Below, piece after piece: positions 42,769 through 51,755 of a stretch of 58,784 nt of DNA (position 1 is the stretch's first letter; each line of letters begins with the position of its first letter). Where the stretch lies: the NCBI GenBank assembly GCA_937899415.1, contig CALBPI010000086.1, forward strand, positions 1 through 58,784. The letters are read 5' to 3'. The translations under genes were made by a program, and so were the position numbers. Source of the DNA: an uncultured Gammaproteobacteria bacterium. Lineage in GTDB: Bacteria > Pseudomonadota > Gammaproteobacteria > Steroidobacterales > Woeseiaceae. The notes under the pieces are model-generated. The model saw only the letters and a list, made by a program, of their open reading frames with translations, did not search any database and was not told the origin of the DNA.

Positions 42769-43947
42769 ATGAAACTTGCCGACTACGACATCTCGGCCGA
42801 ACGCGGCTTTCTGTCTGATTTCGAGCCCGATCGCGTCGTGCTGCCGCACGCGTTGCAGCCGATTCGCGACGCCGCCCTGAACCTGCCGCACTGGCTCCCG
42901 TCCGGGTGTATCCGCGCACTGCTCGACGCACTGCCCGAACCGGATATCGAGGCCTTCCTGGTCGACGCCACCGACGCAGAGGCGCGACTGGCGATGGTGC
43001 ACTACAGCTTTCTGGTCCAGAGCTATGTCTGGGGCGAGCCCGAAGCACCGCGTGCGCTGCCGGCGACGCTGGCGCGGCCGATCTGGCAGATCGCCAAACG
43101 CATCGGCCAGCAGCCGCTGTTGCCCTACTCGGGCTATGTGCTCGACAACTGGGGCCGCATTGACGACACGGCGGGCTTCGATCTCGACAACGTGACGATG
43201 CTGCAGCAATTCCTGGGCGGACAGGACGAAGCCTGGTTCGTGCTCATTCACGTCGCCATCGAGGCGCGCGCGGGCGCGTTGCTTGCCGAGTTTCCGACGC
43301 TGCTTGAGGCGGCTGAACACGACGATGCCTCGACGCTGCATGCCGCACTCTCGACGATGTGCACGGTCTGGGACGACATCAACGCGATCTTTGACCGCAT
43401 GCCCGAGCGCTGTGACCCCTACATCTACTTCCACCGCGTCCGGCCCTGGATCCACGGCTGGAAGGACAACCCGGCCTTGGGCGCGGGGCTCATCTACGAC
43501 GGCGTTGCGGAGACGAACGGCGAACCGCAGAGCTTCCGCGGACAAACGGGCTCGCAGTCTTCGATCGTGCCTGCTGTCGATGCCGTGCTCGGCCTTGGTC
43601 ACGCCGACGACCCGCTGCGCCGCTACCTCGACGAGCTGCACATCTACCGCCCACCGCAACACCGGCGCTTCATCGACGACGTGCGTGCACGCTCAACCGT
43701 TCGTGCGGCCGTCAGCAAACTCAGCGACGCGGCCGTCGTCGAGCGCTACAACGACAACGTCGAGAAGCTCGCACGCTTCCGCACGCGCCACCTCGAGTAC
43801 GCGGCGACCTACATCAACAAGCAGCAGCGCGACCACGAGGGCAACGCCGTCGACATCGGCACGGGCGGCACGCCATTCATGAAATACCTGAAGAAGCACC
43901 GCAACGAAACGCAGGCGCAGTTATTGCGGGATCGGTTGGCGGTGTAG
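42769..43947 (+). CDS. Indoleamine 2,3-dioxygenase family heme protein
   Basis: This 392-residue protein matches the IDO fold: LPYSGYVLDNWGRID, RGQTGSQSSIVPAVDAVLGL and the C-terminal FRTRHLEYAATYI with proximal heme ligand H341, then GTGGTPFMKYL. IDO-type enzymes insert O2 into the indole ring of tryptophan to give N-formylkynurenine. GGAAGGGG lies before the ATG. No kynurenine formamidase or kynureninase is adjacent. The neighbouring amidohydrolase is of the ACMSD-containing superfamily but is exported, so a shared pathway is uncertain. Confidence 0.9.
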   Translation: MKLADYDISAERGFLSDFEPDRVVLPHALQPIRDAALNLPHWLPSGCIRALLDALPEPDIEAFLVDATDAEARLAMVHYSFLVQSYVWGEPEAPRALPATLARPIWQIAKRIGQQPLLPYSGYVLDNWGRIDDTAGFDLDNVTMLQQFLGGQDEAWFVLIHVAIEARAGALLAEFPTLLEAAEHDDASTLHAALSTMCTVWDDINAIFDRMPERCDPYIYFHRVRPWIHGWKDNPALGAGLIYDGVAETNGEPQSFRGQTGSQSSIVPAVDAVLGLGHADDPLRRYLDELHIYRPPQHRRFIDDVRARSTVRAAVSKLSDAAVVERYNDNVEKLARFRTRHLEYAATYINKQQRDHEGNAVDIGTGGTPFMKYLKKHRNETQAQLLRDRLAV

Positions 43948-45360
43948 CTACGCCTCGAGACTCAAAAACTCGCGCCGCGTCTTCGGCCCAAACGTCAGGT
44001 GATGCGGATCGCGACGATCGGCGTAGTCGTCGCGGCGTCTGGCGACCATATCGTTGGCCATCGCCGCCGTGACTTCCTCGAGCGGCACGGGGTAAGGCTT
44101 GAGCGCATTCAGCCCGAAGATCTTCTTGCGCAGACCGGGTGTCATCTCGGCGTAACCGTTCTGCTCGCGCACATCCTTGTCGATCTGGAAACTGCGAAAC
44201 GCCTGGATCTGATCTTGCGGTGAGCCGTACCAGATCGAGTCCGTGCCCCAGAGCACGTTGTTCTCGCCCAGGTGCTTCACGAGTTTGCCCATGGTGTGCG
44301 CCGCACTGTCGAGATCGCGCGTAAGCCCACGCCAGGTGCTGCCGAGCTCGGCAAACACGTTGGCGTTGTGACCGAGCCCGGCCTTTTCGACGCTGGCGAT
44401 CAGACCGTCGATGCCCTCATTACGGTTGGGGTCGTAAGGCCCCTCCGCCTGATTCGGGACCCAGCCCGAGTGGTAGATGAGGAAATTCACATCCGGGTAC
44501 ATTTTCGCGACAGGACCAATATCCGTACAAAGCGAATGCTCGTAGCTTCGCCGCCCAAACGGGATGCCCTTGTGGATGCAGATATTCTTCACGCCGAGCT
44601 TGCGCGCCTTCTCGATGAAGGCGAGCCCGACGTCGTCTGTCAGGTAGAAGCCTTTGCCGTCCGGTCCCCACTGCGTGTAGGTCTTCCAGGCCGAGACACC
44701 GTACGTCTCGGCGAGCTCGTCCATCGCGTCGAGGTCACCTTCCTGGTTCGGGTTCACGCGGCCGTGAACGAGCAGACGGTGCGTGCCCTCGAGCTCGTCG
44801 ACAATCTGTTGCGTGGCGCGTGCCTCTTCGGCCGTCAGCGGTTCGTTGTCCCGGCGTGACGGCACGAACGACAAGACCATCATGTCTGTGTCGGCATCGA
44901 GGAAGACGTCTTTGACGAAGTCATCGGCACCCAGACAGCGCATGTAGTCGCGACTCACGTAGTCGTGCGTGCTGCACTCGGCCTTGCGGGCCGCGGCGAC
45001 GCTCGGCGGCACATAGTGCCCCTGCACGTCGAAGATGAACTCCTGCTTGCCCAATGCGTCATCGGCGGCAGCATTGTCGAGGCCGCTCTCGCGGGCCAGC
45101 TCGAAGTAGCCCGCGCGTTTGCCCGCCTCGGCGTTCGCGTCGTTGATGGCGAGCAACGTCGTAGCTGCACCCGCCGCGCTGATCAGAAACTCCCGACGGT
45201 GTAGCCCCGTTCGTTTCGCGTTCGCCGTCGCAGCTTCCTGCGCCAGGTCGTTAGCATGCGCATTGCGCGGCTCGAGCGGGATTGGCGCGTACTCAGCGTT
45301 GCTCGTCGAGTCGAGCTTGATGGGAAGGCGACGGCCCTCCGGGTCAAAGCGGTAGGTCAT
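43948..45360 (-). CDS. Tat-exported amidohydrolase (Amidohydrolase_2 family)
   Basis: This 470-residue protein has a twin-arginine signal after an unusually long start (HRREFLISAAGAATTLLAI at about residue 54), so it is probably folded in the cytosol and exported. The metal-dependent hydrolase part has FDVQGHYVPPS (first histidine replaced by Gln), ICIHKGIPFG, FLIYHSGWVP and LWGTDSIWYG. These fit the ACMSD/Amidohydrolase_2 group. The substrate is unknown. GGGGGA precedes the ATG. Its stop codon touches that of the IDO gene. Confidence 0.88.
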   Translation of the reverse strand: MTYRFDPEGRRLPIKLDSTSNAEYAPIPLEPRNAHANDLAQEAATANAKRTGLHRREFLISAAGAATTLLAINDANAEAGKRAGYFELARESGLDNAAADDALGKQEFIFDVQGHYVPPSVAAARKAECSTHDYVSRDYMRCLGADDFVKDVFLDADTDMMVLSFVPSRRDNEPLTAEEARATQQIVDELEGTHRLLVHGRVNPNQEGDLDAMDELAETYGVSAWKTYTQWGPDGKGFYLTDDVGLAFIEKARKLGVKNICIHKGIPFGRRSYEHSLCTDIGPVAKMYPDVNFLIYHSGWVPNQAEGPYDPNRNEGIDGLIASVEKAGLGHNANVFAELGSTWRGLTRDLDSAAHTMGKLVKHLGENNVLWGTDSIWYGSPQDQIQAFRSFQIDKDVREQNGYAEMTPGLRKKIFGLNALKPYPVPLEEVTAAMANDMVARRRDDYADRRDPHHLTFGPKTRREFLSLEA

Positions 45361-45527
45361 GCGGTCCCCCTTCGCACATCACTCCTTGGCAAGATCAGTG
45401 TGGACCGCGAAGTCGGAGCTGTCACCTGCGCGCGCAAGTCATTGAAAGCTCGATGCCCGTGACATCCCGCTGCCGGAGTTTGCCATCAAGCGATGACGCG
45501 CTACGGAGCGGTCTTGCAGGACGCGCG

Positions 45528-45989
45528 CTACTGGGAGAGCTCCAGCTCGGGAATCTCAATGTCGCCGATGTTGACCTCGAGGGGGTCTGGCTGCCAGCGA
45601 TAACAGGTGGCCGTGACCCAAAGACGCCAGGTGTTGAAGGGGCCATCGAGATGCCCGGTTGTACGCCACTGGTTGTAGGTCCCGCTGCCGATGCGAAAGG
45701 GAATGCTGCGCCAAAGCGAGAAGTCGAGCGACGTCACCGCCCCGTCCAAACCCTGCACGGTGAATCCGTGCCCGCCTGATATCGCGACGTAGCCGACCGG
45801 GCACTCGGCCGTCGCGGTCGCCCGACCATTGGGCGAAACGCTGATCGACTCGGCCGTAACGCGCGTGATCAGGTCCGGCCGCACGAGGGTCAGCAATTCG
45901 CGGTCGGCCACGACATCAGGTGCGTTGGTATTGACCGTGCAACCGGGAGCCGCTGTCACAAGGGCCAGCGTCAAAATCGTCTTCTTCAT
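45528..45989 (-). CDS. Small lipoprotein of unknown function
   Basis: This 153-residue protein has a lipobox-like signal (ALVTAAPGC) and a beta-rich body with paired cysteines (AECPVGYVAISGGHGF ... TATCYRW). The CPxGYxAISGG motif is seen in secreted proteins of no assigned role. GAGGAGGG lies before the ATG. It follows the gene ending at 46015 by 25 bases and the two may form a pair. Confidence 0.75.
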   Translation of the reverse strand: MKKTILTLALVTAAPGCTVNTNAPDVVADRELLTLVRPDLITRVTAESISVSPNGRATATAECPVGYVAISGGHGFTVQGLDGAVTSLDFSLWRSIPFRIGSGTYNQWRTTGHLDGPFNTWRLWVTATCYRWQPDPLEVNIGDIEIPELELSQ

Positions 45990-46014
45990 GTGAGATCCCT
46001 CCTCTCTTTGGGAA

Positions 46015-46470
46015 CTAGATATCGAGATGCGCCGCGCCCACGGCGACGACGTCGTTGTTGTCTGATGCAGGGCGCAGCGCGTGCTGGATAACCGGGGCCA
46101 TCGACATCTGCGTGATCTCCCAGATACCGGCTTCGATCATGCTGGTGACGGCGCTGTGGAACTGGGCGCGCCAGTCGCACCCCACGCGCAGCCGTCCGGA
46201 ACGGGTATCGAAACGATTGATGACCGTGTCGAAACCCGTGACGCGAAATTCCGCAGCCATAAAGTCGCGCGCATCGTCTGCGTGCCACTCGAAGGGGATC
46301 AGGAAGCGGTCGTCAGGGTCCGCATGCGCGAGGCCCAGGTTGTTGACGAGCCCGTTGCTGGGGTTGACCACGTTCAGCCGATTGGCGATGTGCCCGGACC
46401 AGACACAGTCCAGACGAACGATGGTGTCGTTGACCGGGTTGACCGTGCCGAAGATGACGCCCTGATTCAC
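46015..46470 (-). CDS. Hypothetical protein
   Basis: This 151-residue protein starts with GTG at 46470 (VNQGVIFGTVNPVNDTIVRL), supported by AGGGG seven bases upstream. No family or signal peptide was recognised; the composition is that of a soluble beta-rich protein. The open frame continues upstream but there it is antisense to the regulator gene. It is divergent from that regulator across 112 bases and may be its target. Confidence 0.65.
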   Translation of the reverse strand: MNQGVIFGTVNPVNDTIVRLDCVWSGHIANRLNVVNPSNGLVNNLGLAHADPDDRFLIPFEWHADDARDFMAAEFRVTGFDTVINRFDTRSGRLRVGCDWRAQFHSAVTSMIEAGIWEITQMSMAPVIQHALRPASDNNDVVAVGAAHLDI

Positions 46471-46582
46471 CGTTAAGCCCCTGCTGCTGCGATAAATTGC
46501 GGGTACGGCACAGAAGCTAGGAAAGGCACGTGTGTGCTGGCGTTGTAAAACCCGTGGTATTTTGAACCGCAGACGTGGGGGG

Positions 46583-48499
46583 ATGCTGATGCGCCGTATC
46601 GACCCGCAGTACCAGTTACTGGGGACATTCCAGGTGTCGGTGGACGGGCAACCTGTGGCCCTGCCAAAGTCCCGGAAGACCCGCGCACTACTGGCCTTCC
46701 TCGCCTTCACCTCTCGCCTCCAGGAACGCGACCGCCTCATCGACCTGTTCTTCAGAGACGTCAGCGACCCGCGCGGTGCCCTGCGCTGGAGCCTGAGCCG
46801 ATTGCGTTCAGCGCTCGGCAAAGAGGCTATTGAAAGCACGGACAACGCGCTCGCGCTCGCCCCATTCCCGGCCGCCAGCGATATCCGCACTCTCGAAGAA
46901 GCCGTTGAAGCACAAGCGCGCCCCGAACAGCTCGCCGCCATCACGAATTACGCCACGCCGGAGTTTCTTGAGGACCTAAGCCTGCCGCGGCTCAACGAAT
47001 TCGAATCCTGGCGCGCGACGCAGCGCGTGCGCTGCAACCATTTGCTGACGCAGGCGCTCACGCGGCTTGTTCGCCAGCAACACGGTGACATCGTGGCCGT
47101 GGAGCACGCCCGTCGGCTGGTTCGCATCAATCCCGCATCGGAGTCCGCGTGGGCACTGCATGTTGAGGCATTGATTGCTGTGAACGAGCGGCGCGAAGCG
47201 CGGCGCGTGTTGCGTCTGGCCATCGACGAGCTCGACCGCTACGGCGTGCCCTTCAGCGGCGAGCTGGCCGCGCTGTCCGACACGCTGCGCAGCGGCGTGG
47301 GCACGCAAGCCACGCTCGTGGTCCCGGCAAGCCAGCCGCGCGTAGCCGTGAACCCCTGCCAGTGCGACAACGACGAGCTCGCTGTCGGTCGGCAGGTTTC
47401 GGAAGTCCTGTACCGCGCTGCGAGCGTCAACAAGACGTTGACCGTGGTAGCCCCGGCAACGGTGCGCCACATCGAAACGCTGCCCGGCTTGCCCGACCCG
47501 GCAGACAGCGCGGAACTCTCCCTGCACTCGGCCGCGTATAGAAATCCCGATGACGGCACGGTTGTGATCACGGTGCAGCTCGTCGATACGCGTACGGGCG
47601 ACGCCTTGTTCTCCTGGCGCCTGCCCGTTACGGACACCACGGGCGACGGCCTTACACTGGCCATCGAGCGCTTCTTTAGCGCCCGGTTCGAAATCGACCT
47701 GCCGATCGCGATGATCCAGCGCTGCCAGCAAGCGATGCCCGAGGAAACGAGCGCCCTTGAAGACTACTTGCTCGCCCTGCCGCGCATGTTCACGCCCGAC
47801 GGCTTCGACCCGGCCAGCGCGTGCGCGCTGCTCGAGCGGGCGCTCGTTAAGAACCCTTACTTCGGGCAGGCGTCTATAGCACTGGCTCTGGTACGCACCT
47901 TCATCCCCGGGCTCAACGACGACGACGAGGCGATCAAGGCCACGTTGTCTTACGCACGAAAGGCTGCAGAGACCAGCCAGGACGACGCGTTCACACTGGG
48001 CATCGCCGCCATCGTCATTGCGCAGTACTCAAGAGACTTCGAGACTGGTATGCACATCGCGCGTCGCGCGTTGTCAATCAATCCCTTTTCGATCATGGCG
48101 GGCTTGTCGGCGGCCTACGTCGCTCACTTTGCAGGCGATGATGAGGCGGCGGCGCGTTATCTCGATGGTGTGGAGGCCTGCGCCCCGACGGACCCGATCA
48201 CCTTTTTTGCCCAGACCTGCCGCGCGATGATCGCCTACCAGGAGGGGCGCTTCGGCGAGGCACTGGCCTGGGCCACACGCGCACTGGGACAAAACCCCGA
48301 GTTCGTGATCGCGCAACGCTACCTGGTGGCGAGCCTCGGGCAGCTTGGCGACACCGAAGAAGCGGCCCGACAAGCCGAGAAACTCGTTCAGATCGACCCT
48401 TCGGAAACGCTCGACTTCTTCGAGCGGCGCAGCACCTATATCGAGTCTGCGCAGCGGCAACGCCTCTGCGACGGGCTGGCCAAAGCCGGGCTGACCTAG
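46583..48499 (+). CDS. AfsR/SARP-like regulator with BTAD and TPR domains
   Basis: This 638-residue regulator begins with a winged-helix DNA-binding part (YQLLGTFQVSVDGQPVALPK, then RKTRALLAFLAF) and a bacterial transcriptional activation domain (about 95-240). The C-terminal half is TPR helices (ASIALALVRTFIPG ... EEAARQAEKLVQIDPSE). No membrane helix is seen, unlike CadC. Starts at 46583 and 46589 are both possible after GGGGGG; the first is given. The stop is interlocked with that of the convergent epimerase-like gene. Confidence 0.87.
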   Translation: MLMRRIDPQYQLLGTFQVSVDGQPVALPKSRKTRALLAFLAFTSRLQERDRLIDLFFRDVSDPRGALRWSLSRLRSALGKEAIESTDNALALAPFPAASDIRTLEEAVEAQARPEQLAAITNYATPEFLEDLSLPRLNEFESWRATQRVRCNHLLTQALTRLVRQQHGDIVAVEHARRLVRINPASESAWALHVEALIAVNERREARRVLRLAIDELDRYGVPFSGELAALSDTLRSGVGTQATLVVPASQPRVAVNPCQCDNDELAVGRQVSEVLYRAASVNKTLTVVAPATVRHIETLPGLPDPADSAELSLHSAAYRNPDDGTVVITVQLVDTRTGDALFSWRLPVTDTTGDGLTLAIERFFSARFEIDLPIAMIQRCQQAMPEETSALEDYLLALPRMFTPDGFDPASACALLERALVKNPYFGQASIALALVRTFIPGLNDDDEAIKATLSYARKAAETSQDDAFTLGIAAIVIAQYSRDFETGMHIARRALSINPFSIMAGLSAAYVAHFAGDDEAAARYLDGVEACAPTDPITFFAQTCRAMIAYQEGRFGEALAWATRALGQNPEFVIAQRYLVASLGQLGDTEEAARQAEKLVQIDPSETLDFFERRSTYIESAQRQRLCDGLAKAGLT

Positions 48500-49389
48500 A
48501 TCACACGCCGCGGCGCGCGCGCGAGCAACTCCGGCAATCGATTCGGGGTCGGCACGTTGTCCTTGCGCAGCAACTCCCAATGCCCGAAGGAAAACGGCGA
48601 GAAGTGGAGCAGGTCGCAGAGGTGGGCACCCAGGCGGGCCAGGATGCCCGGGATCGGGATCGCGAGCGCACGCCCCGTGCGCTGCAACGCGCGCAGGCCG
48701 CGGATGTAGTCCTTGAAGCGGTGCGCTTCCGTACCGCCAAGCTCGAAGATTCTCGACTGCGACAGATCCAGCGCGCCCGCCTCGGCCGTTGATAGCCGCA
48801 TGAGCGCCTCACCGACGTCGCGCGCGCAGCACGCCGCGATAAGGCCCTGTGCATCGGCGGGCACGGCAAAGACGGGCAATCGCGCGACGCCCCGCAGCCA
48901 GGCCGCACCGAAACCACCTTCGCCATCCAGCAGCGACGGCCGCACCAGCATCCAGTCACCACCCGCGTCTTGAAGCGCCTGCTCGCCGCGGCGCTTGCTG
49001 GTCAGGAAGCGGCTGCGATGCGGGTGCGCAAGCCCGAGCGCCGACACGTGCACGAACCGCGTGCCCGCGTCGGCGCAGGCGCGCGCTATGGCTGCGGGCG
49101 CTTCGTGGTGCACACGTTCGTAGGTCTCATGCCCGCGTTGGCGCAGGATGCCGACGCAATTCAGGATGGTGTCGAAACTGGCTGCCATCGACTGCCAGTC
49201 GTCGGCCGCCGTCATGCGATCGAGCTGCACGGCGCGCTCCGAAACACCATCGTCGCGCCCGCGCGGATGTCGCGTGCCGATGGTGACATCAACGCCTGCA
49301 CCCACGAGCGCCGCCACGGCATGCCGCCCGATAAATCCGTTTCCGCCGAGAACGAGGACGCGACTATTCACTGCCCTCGATTTTGTCAC
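48496..49389 (-). CDS. NAD(P)-binding epimerase/NmrA-like protein
   Basis: This 297-residue extended SDR has VLVLGGNGFIGRHAV at the start and RFVHVSALGLAHPHRSRFLT in place of the usual Tyr-x3-Lys region. It resembles the NDUFA9/complex I-type and sugar epimerase-like group, used in redox sensing or sugar change. The start is GTG at 49389 or, six codons in, at 49371. The first lies inside a Pho-box unit, which makes the second more likely for regulated expression. It is divergent from phoX. Confidence 0.82.
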   Translation of the reverse strand: MTKSRAVNSRVLVLGGNGFIGRHAVAALVGAGVDVTIGTRHPRGRDDGVSERAVQLDRMTAADDWQSMAASFDTILNCVGILRQRGHETYERVHHEAPAAIARACADAGTRFVHVSALGLAHPHRSRFLTSKRRGEQALQDAGGDWMLVRPSLLDGEGGFGAAWLRGVARLPVFAVPADAQGLIAACCARDVGEALMRLSTAEAGALDLSQSRIFELGGTEAHRFKDYIRGLRALQRTGRALAIPIPGILARLGAHLCDLLHFSPFSFGHWELLRKDNVPTPNRLPELLARAPRRVI

Positions 49390-49433
49390 AAAGCAGTAAC
49401 TCCCTCGTCACCTTTGGGTCACGCCGGGTTCAC
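49383..49433 (+). promoter_or_regulatory. Pho-box array upstream of phoX
   Basis: Five seven-base units sit at an exact 11-base period: TTGTCAC (49383), CAGTAAC (49394), TCGTCAC (49405), GGGTCAC (49416) and GGTTCAC (49427). The 11-base period and GTCAC core match the PhoB recognition repeats. A TATCGT -10 box follows at 49444-49449, the expected place for a PhoB-activated promoter. phoX should therefore be switched on by phosphate shortage. Confidence 0.75.
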
Positions 49434-49595
49434 ATAAGCCACCTATCGTTTACCACTCGCGCAAGAGCGCGTGGAACGCCCCATCGACCGATCCGTATAC
49501 GGGCAGCGAAACATCGCCTTCGCCGCCCGCGGCCTCGTTCGGCCTGGGGAAATGGGAAATCACTAGTGAGTTTTGAATCAGGGGAGCCTCTATCC

Positions 49596-51656
49596 ATGGC
49601 AGACGGAAACATCCCGGTCGACCTGCAGGACGACTCGTCCGAGGACCTGTCGACCAACCCGACCAGCAACATCACCTTCCAGGACGTCGTCAAGAAACAG
49701 CTGTCACGCCGCAGCGTCGTCAAAGGGTCGCTCGCAGCGGCCGGCGCGACGTTCCTCGCGCCCGCAGCCGGCTACGCGCGCGGCAGAGACGCCTTCCGCC
49801 GCGCACCGGCCGCCGAGCCCGAAGCACTGCTCGGCTTCACGCCGCTGTCGATCGAAGCCGCCACAGCCGAACAGGGCCGCACGGTCACGATCTCACCCGA
49901 CTACGAGTACCAGGCGCTGATCCCCTGGGGCACGCCCATCGATCCCAACTCGAACATCGCCGAATACACGGGCGACCCGAACACGCGCCCGACCGCCGCC
50001 GAGCAGGAGCAGATGATCGGCATCGGCCACGATGGCATGTGGTTCTACCCGATGAACCTGCCGAGCATCCTCATGCTCGAGCAGCGCAAGGGCCTGGAAC
50101 TGCCGGGCAGCCTGCGCAGCCGCATTCTCAATAGCCGCGAAGGCATGATCTGCATCAACCACGAGTTCGGTCGCAACTCGCACGTGCTGGGCAAGTCGTT
50201 CCCCGAAACGCTCGAAGACGTGCGCCTGTCACAGGCGGCGCACGGTGTGTCGGTCGTCGCCGTTGCCGAGTCGGGCCGCTTTGGTCCCGGCGAATGGAAC
50301 GTGGTGTCGAACCCGAACAGCCGCCGCATCACGGTCAACACAGAAGTCGACGTCTCGGGTCCTGTCGCGGGCAGCCCGCTGCTGGGCAACAGCGCAGGCA
50401 ACGTACCTGCCGGTACCGTGAACAACTGTGGTTCAGGCGCCACGCTCTGGGGCACCTACCTGACCTGCGAAGAAAACTTCAACGGCTACTTCGGTTCAAC
50501 CACGGGCGACACGACGGGCTTCAACGAGCTGCAGGCCGCCGCGTATGCACGTTATGGCTTCAGCGAGAACGGCTTCGGCTACGGCTGGCACCTGTTCGAC
50601 GCGCGCTTTGACATCGCCAATCCCGGGTTCGCCAACGAGTCGAACCGCTTTGGCTGGTGTGTCGAGATCGACCCGTTCGATGCCACGAAGAAGCCCGTCA
50701 AGCGCTCCGCACTGGGCCGCTTCAAGCACGAAGCCTGCGCATTCACGGAACTCGCCGACGGCCGCGTCGCCGTGTTCATGGGTGACGACCAGCGTGGCGA
50801 CTACTGCTACAAGTACGAGTCCAACCAGCCCTGGCGTGACGTCATCGCCGCCGGCCTGAGCCCGCTCGACGACGGGAAGCTCTACGTCGCCAAGTTTGGC
50901 GCGGGCCCCGAAGGCGAAGGCACGGGCGAGTGGATAGAGCTGACGGCTTCGAACCCGGACATCGCTGCCGCAGGTCTCGACACGCAGGACAAGGTGCTCG
51001 TGTACGCCCGTATGGCGGCAGACGTAGTCGGCGCCACGAAGATGGACCGTCCCGAGTGGTCGACCATCGGCAAGGACGGCGAAGTCTACTGGACGCTAAC
51101 CAACAACGACCGCAAGGACGATGGCCAGGGCGCAATTTCGGACGTCAACCCGATCTTCGAAAACTCCGACGGTTACATCATCAAGACGACCGACACGAGT
51201 GCGACGACGTTCGAGTGGAACATGTTCCTGATCTCGCGCAACACGCGTCCCGAAGATCCGGGCGCCGACGCCAGCGACGTGCCCTACGCCGAGTACACGG
51301 CTCCTGCTGATGGCGGCGAGAACGTGTTCACGGATCCGGATGCCGCCTGGGCCGATCCGTTTGGTCGCCTGTTCATCGGTACGGACGGCGGTCAGCCTTC
51401 GGGTCTGCAGGACCAGATGGTCGTCATCGATACGGCCACGGGTGAGTACAAGCGCCTGCTCATGGGTGTAGCCAGCGACGAGATCACGGGCGCCGCACCG
51501 ACGCCCAATTACAAGACGCTGTTCACCAACACGCAGCACCCGGGTAACGGTTCGCCGTCATCGACGAACTTCCCAGCGCCGTTCGACGGTGTGACGATTC
51601 CGCGCGACTGCACGATCGTCATCCGTCACAAGGGCGGCGGTGTCGTCGGTTCCTGA
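49596..51656 (+). CDS. phoX: PhoX family alkaline phosphatase
   Basis: This 686-residue PhoX/DUF839 phosphatase has a Tat signal (LSRRSVVKGSLAAAGATFLA) after an acidic start. It keeps TCEENFNGYF, FGWCVEIDPFD and GRFKHEAC, which hold the iron/calcium ligands of PhoX. It removes phosphate from organic monoesters in the periplasm or outside. The start MADGNIPVDLQ at 49596 has GGGGAG upstream; a long in-frame reading to 49383 runs through the Pho-box array and is not coding. A strong terminator follows. Confidence 0.93.
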   Translation: MADGNIPVDLQDDSSEDLSTNPTSNITFQDVVKKQLSRRSVVKGSLAAAGATFLAPAAGYARGRDAFRRAPAAEPEALLGFTPLSIEAATAEQGRTVTISPDYEYQALIPWGTPIDPNSNIAEYTGDPNTRPTAAEQEQMIGIGHDGMWFYPMNLPSILMLEQRKGLELPGSLRSRILNSREGMICINHEFGRNSHVLGKSFPETLEDVRLSQAAHGVSVVAVAESGRFGPGEWNVVSNPNSRRITVNTEVDVSGPVAGSPLLGNSAGNVPAGTVNNCGSGATLWGTYLTCEENFNGYFGSTTGDTTGFNELQAAAYARYGFSENGFGYGWHLFDARFDIANPGFANESNRFGWCVEIDPFDATKKPVKRSALGRFKHEACAFTELADGRVAVFMGDDQRGDYCYKYESNQPWRDVIAAGLSPLDDGKLYVAKFGAGPEGEGTGEWIELTASNPDIAAAGLDTQDKVLVYARMAADVVGATKMDRPEWSTIGKDGEVYWTLTNNDRKDDGQGAISDVNPIFENSDGYIIKTTDTSATTFEWNMFLISRNTRPEDPGADASDVPYAEYTAPADGGENVFTDPDAAWADPFGRLFIGTDGGQPSGLQDQMVVIDTATGEYKRLLMGVASDEITGAAPTPNYKTLFTNTQHPGNGSPSSTNFPAPFDGVTIPRDCTIVIRHKGGGVVGS

Positions 51657-51679
51657 GCCAGCAACACCTCGCGAACGAG

Positions 51680-51709
51680 AAAGGGCCCCACCCGGGGCCC
51701 TTTTTCTTT
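51680..51709 (+). terminator. Rho-independent terminator of phoX
   Basis: AAAGGGCCCC and GGGGCCCTTT form a perfect ten-pair stem around an ACCC loop, followed by TTTTTCTTT-type sequence. It lies 24 bases past the phoX stop and is the clearest terminator in the window. Confidence 0.92.
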
Positions 51710-51755
51710 GGGCAATGCGGACGCGCCTGCCGACTCGATCGGCTACGATGCGTGT

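Noticed and set aside
46471-46944. Upstream extension of the 151-residue gene to 309 residues
   Set aside because: The extra part is antisense to the BTAD regulator and reads as Arg/Ser-rich shadow; the GTG at 46470 has a good ribosome site.
49383-49595. N-terminal extension of phoX to 757 residues
   Set aside because: It runs through the Pho-box array and the -10 box, and lacks a signal-peptide pattern before the Tat motif.
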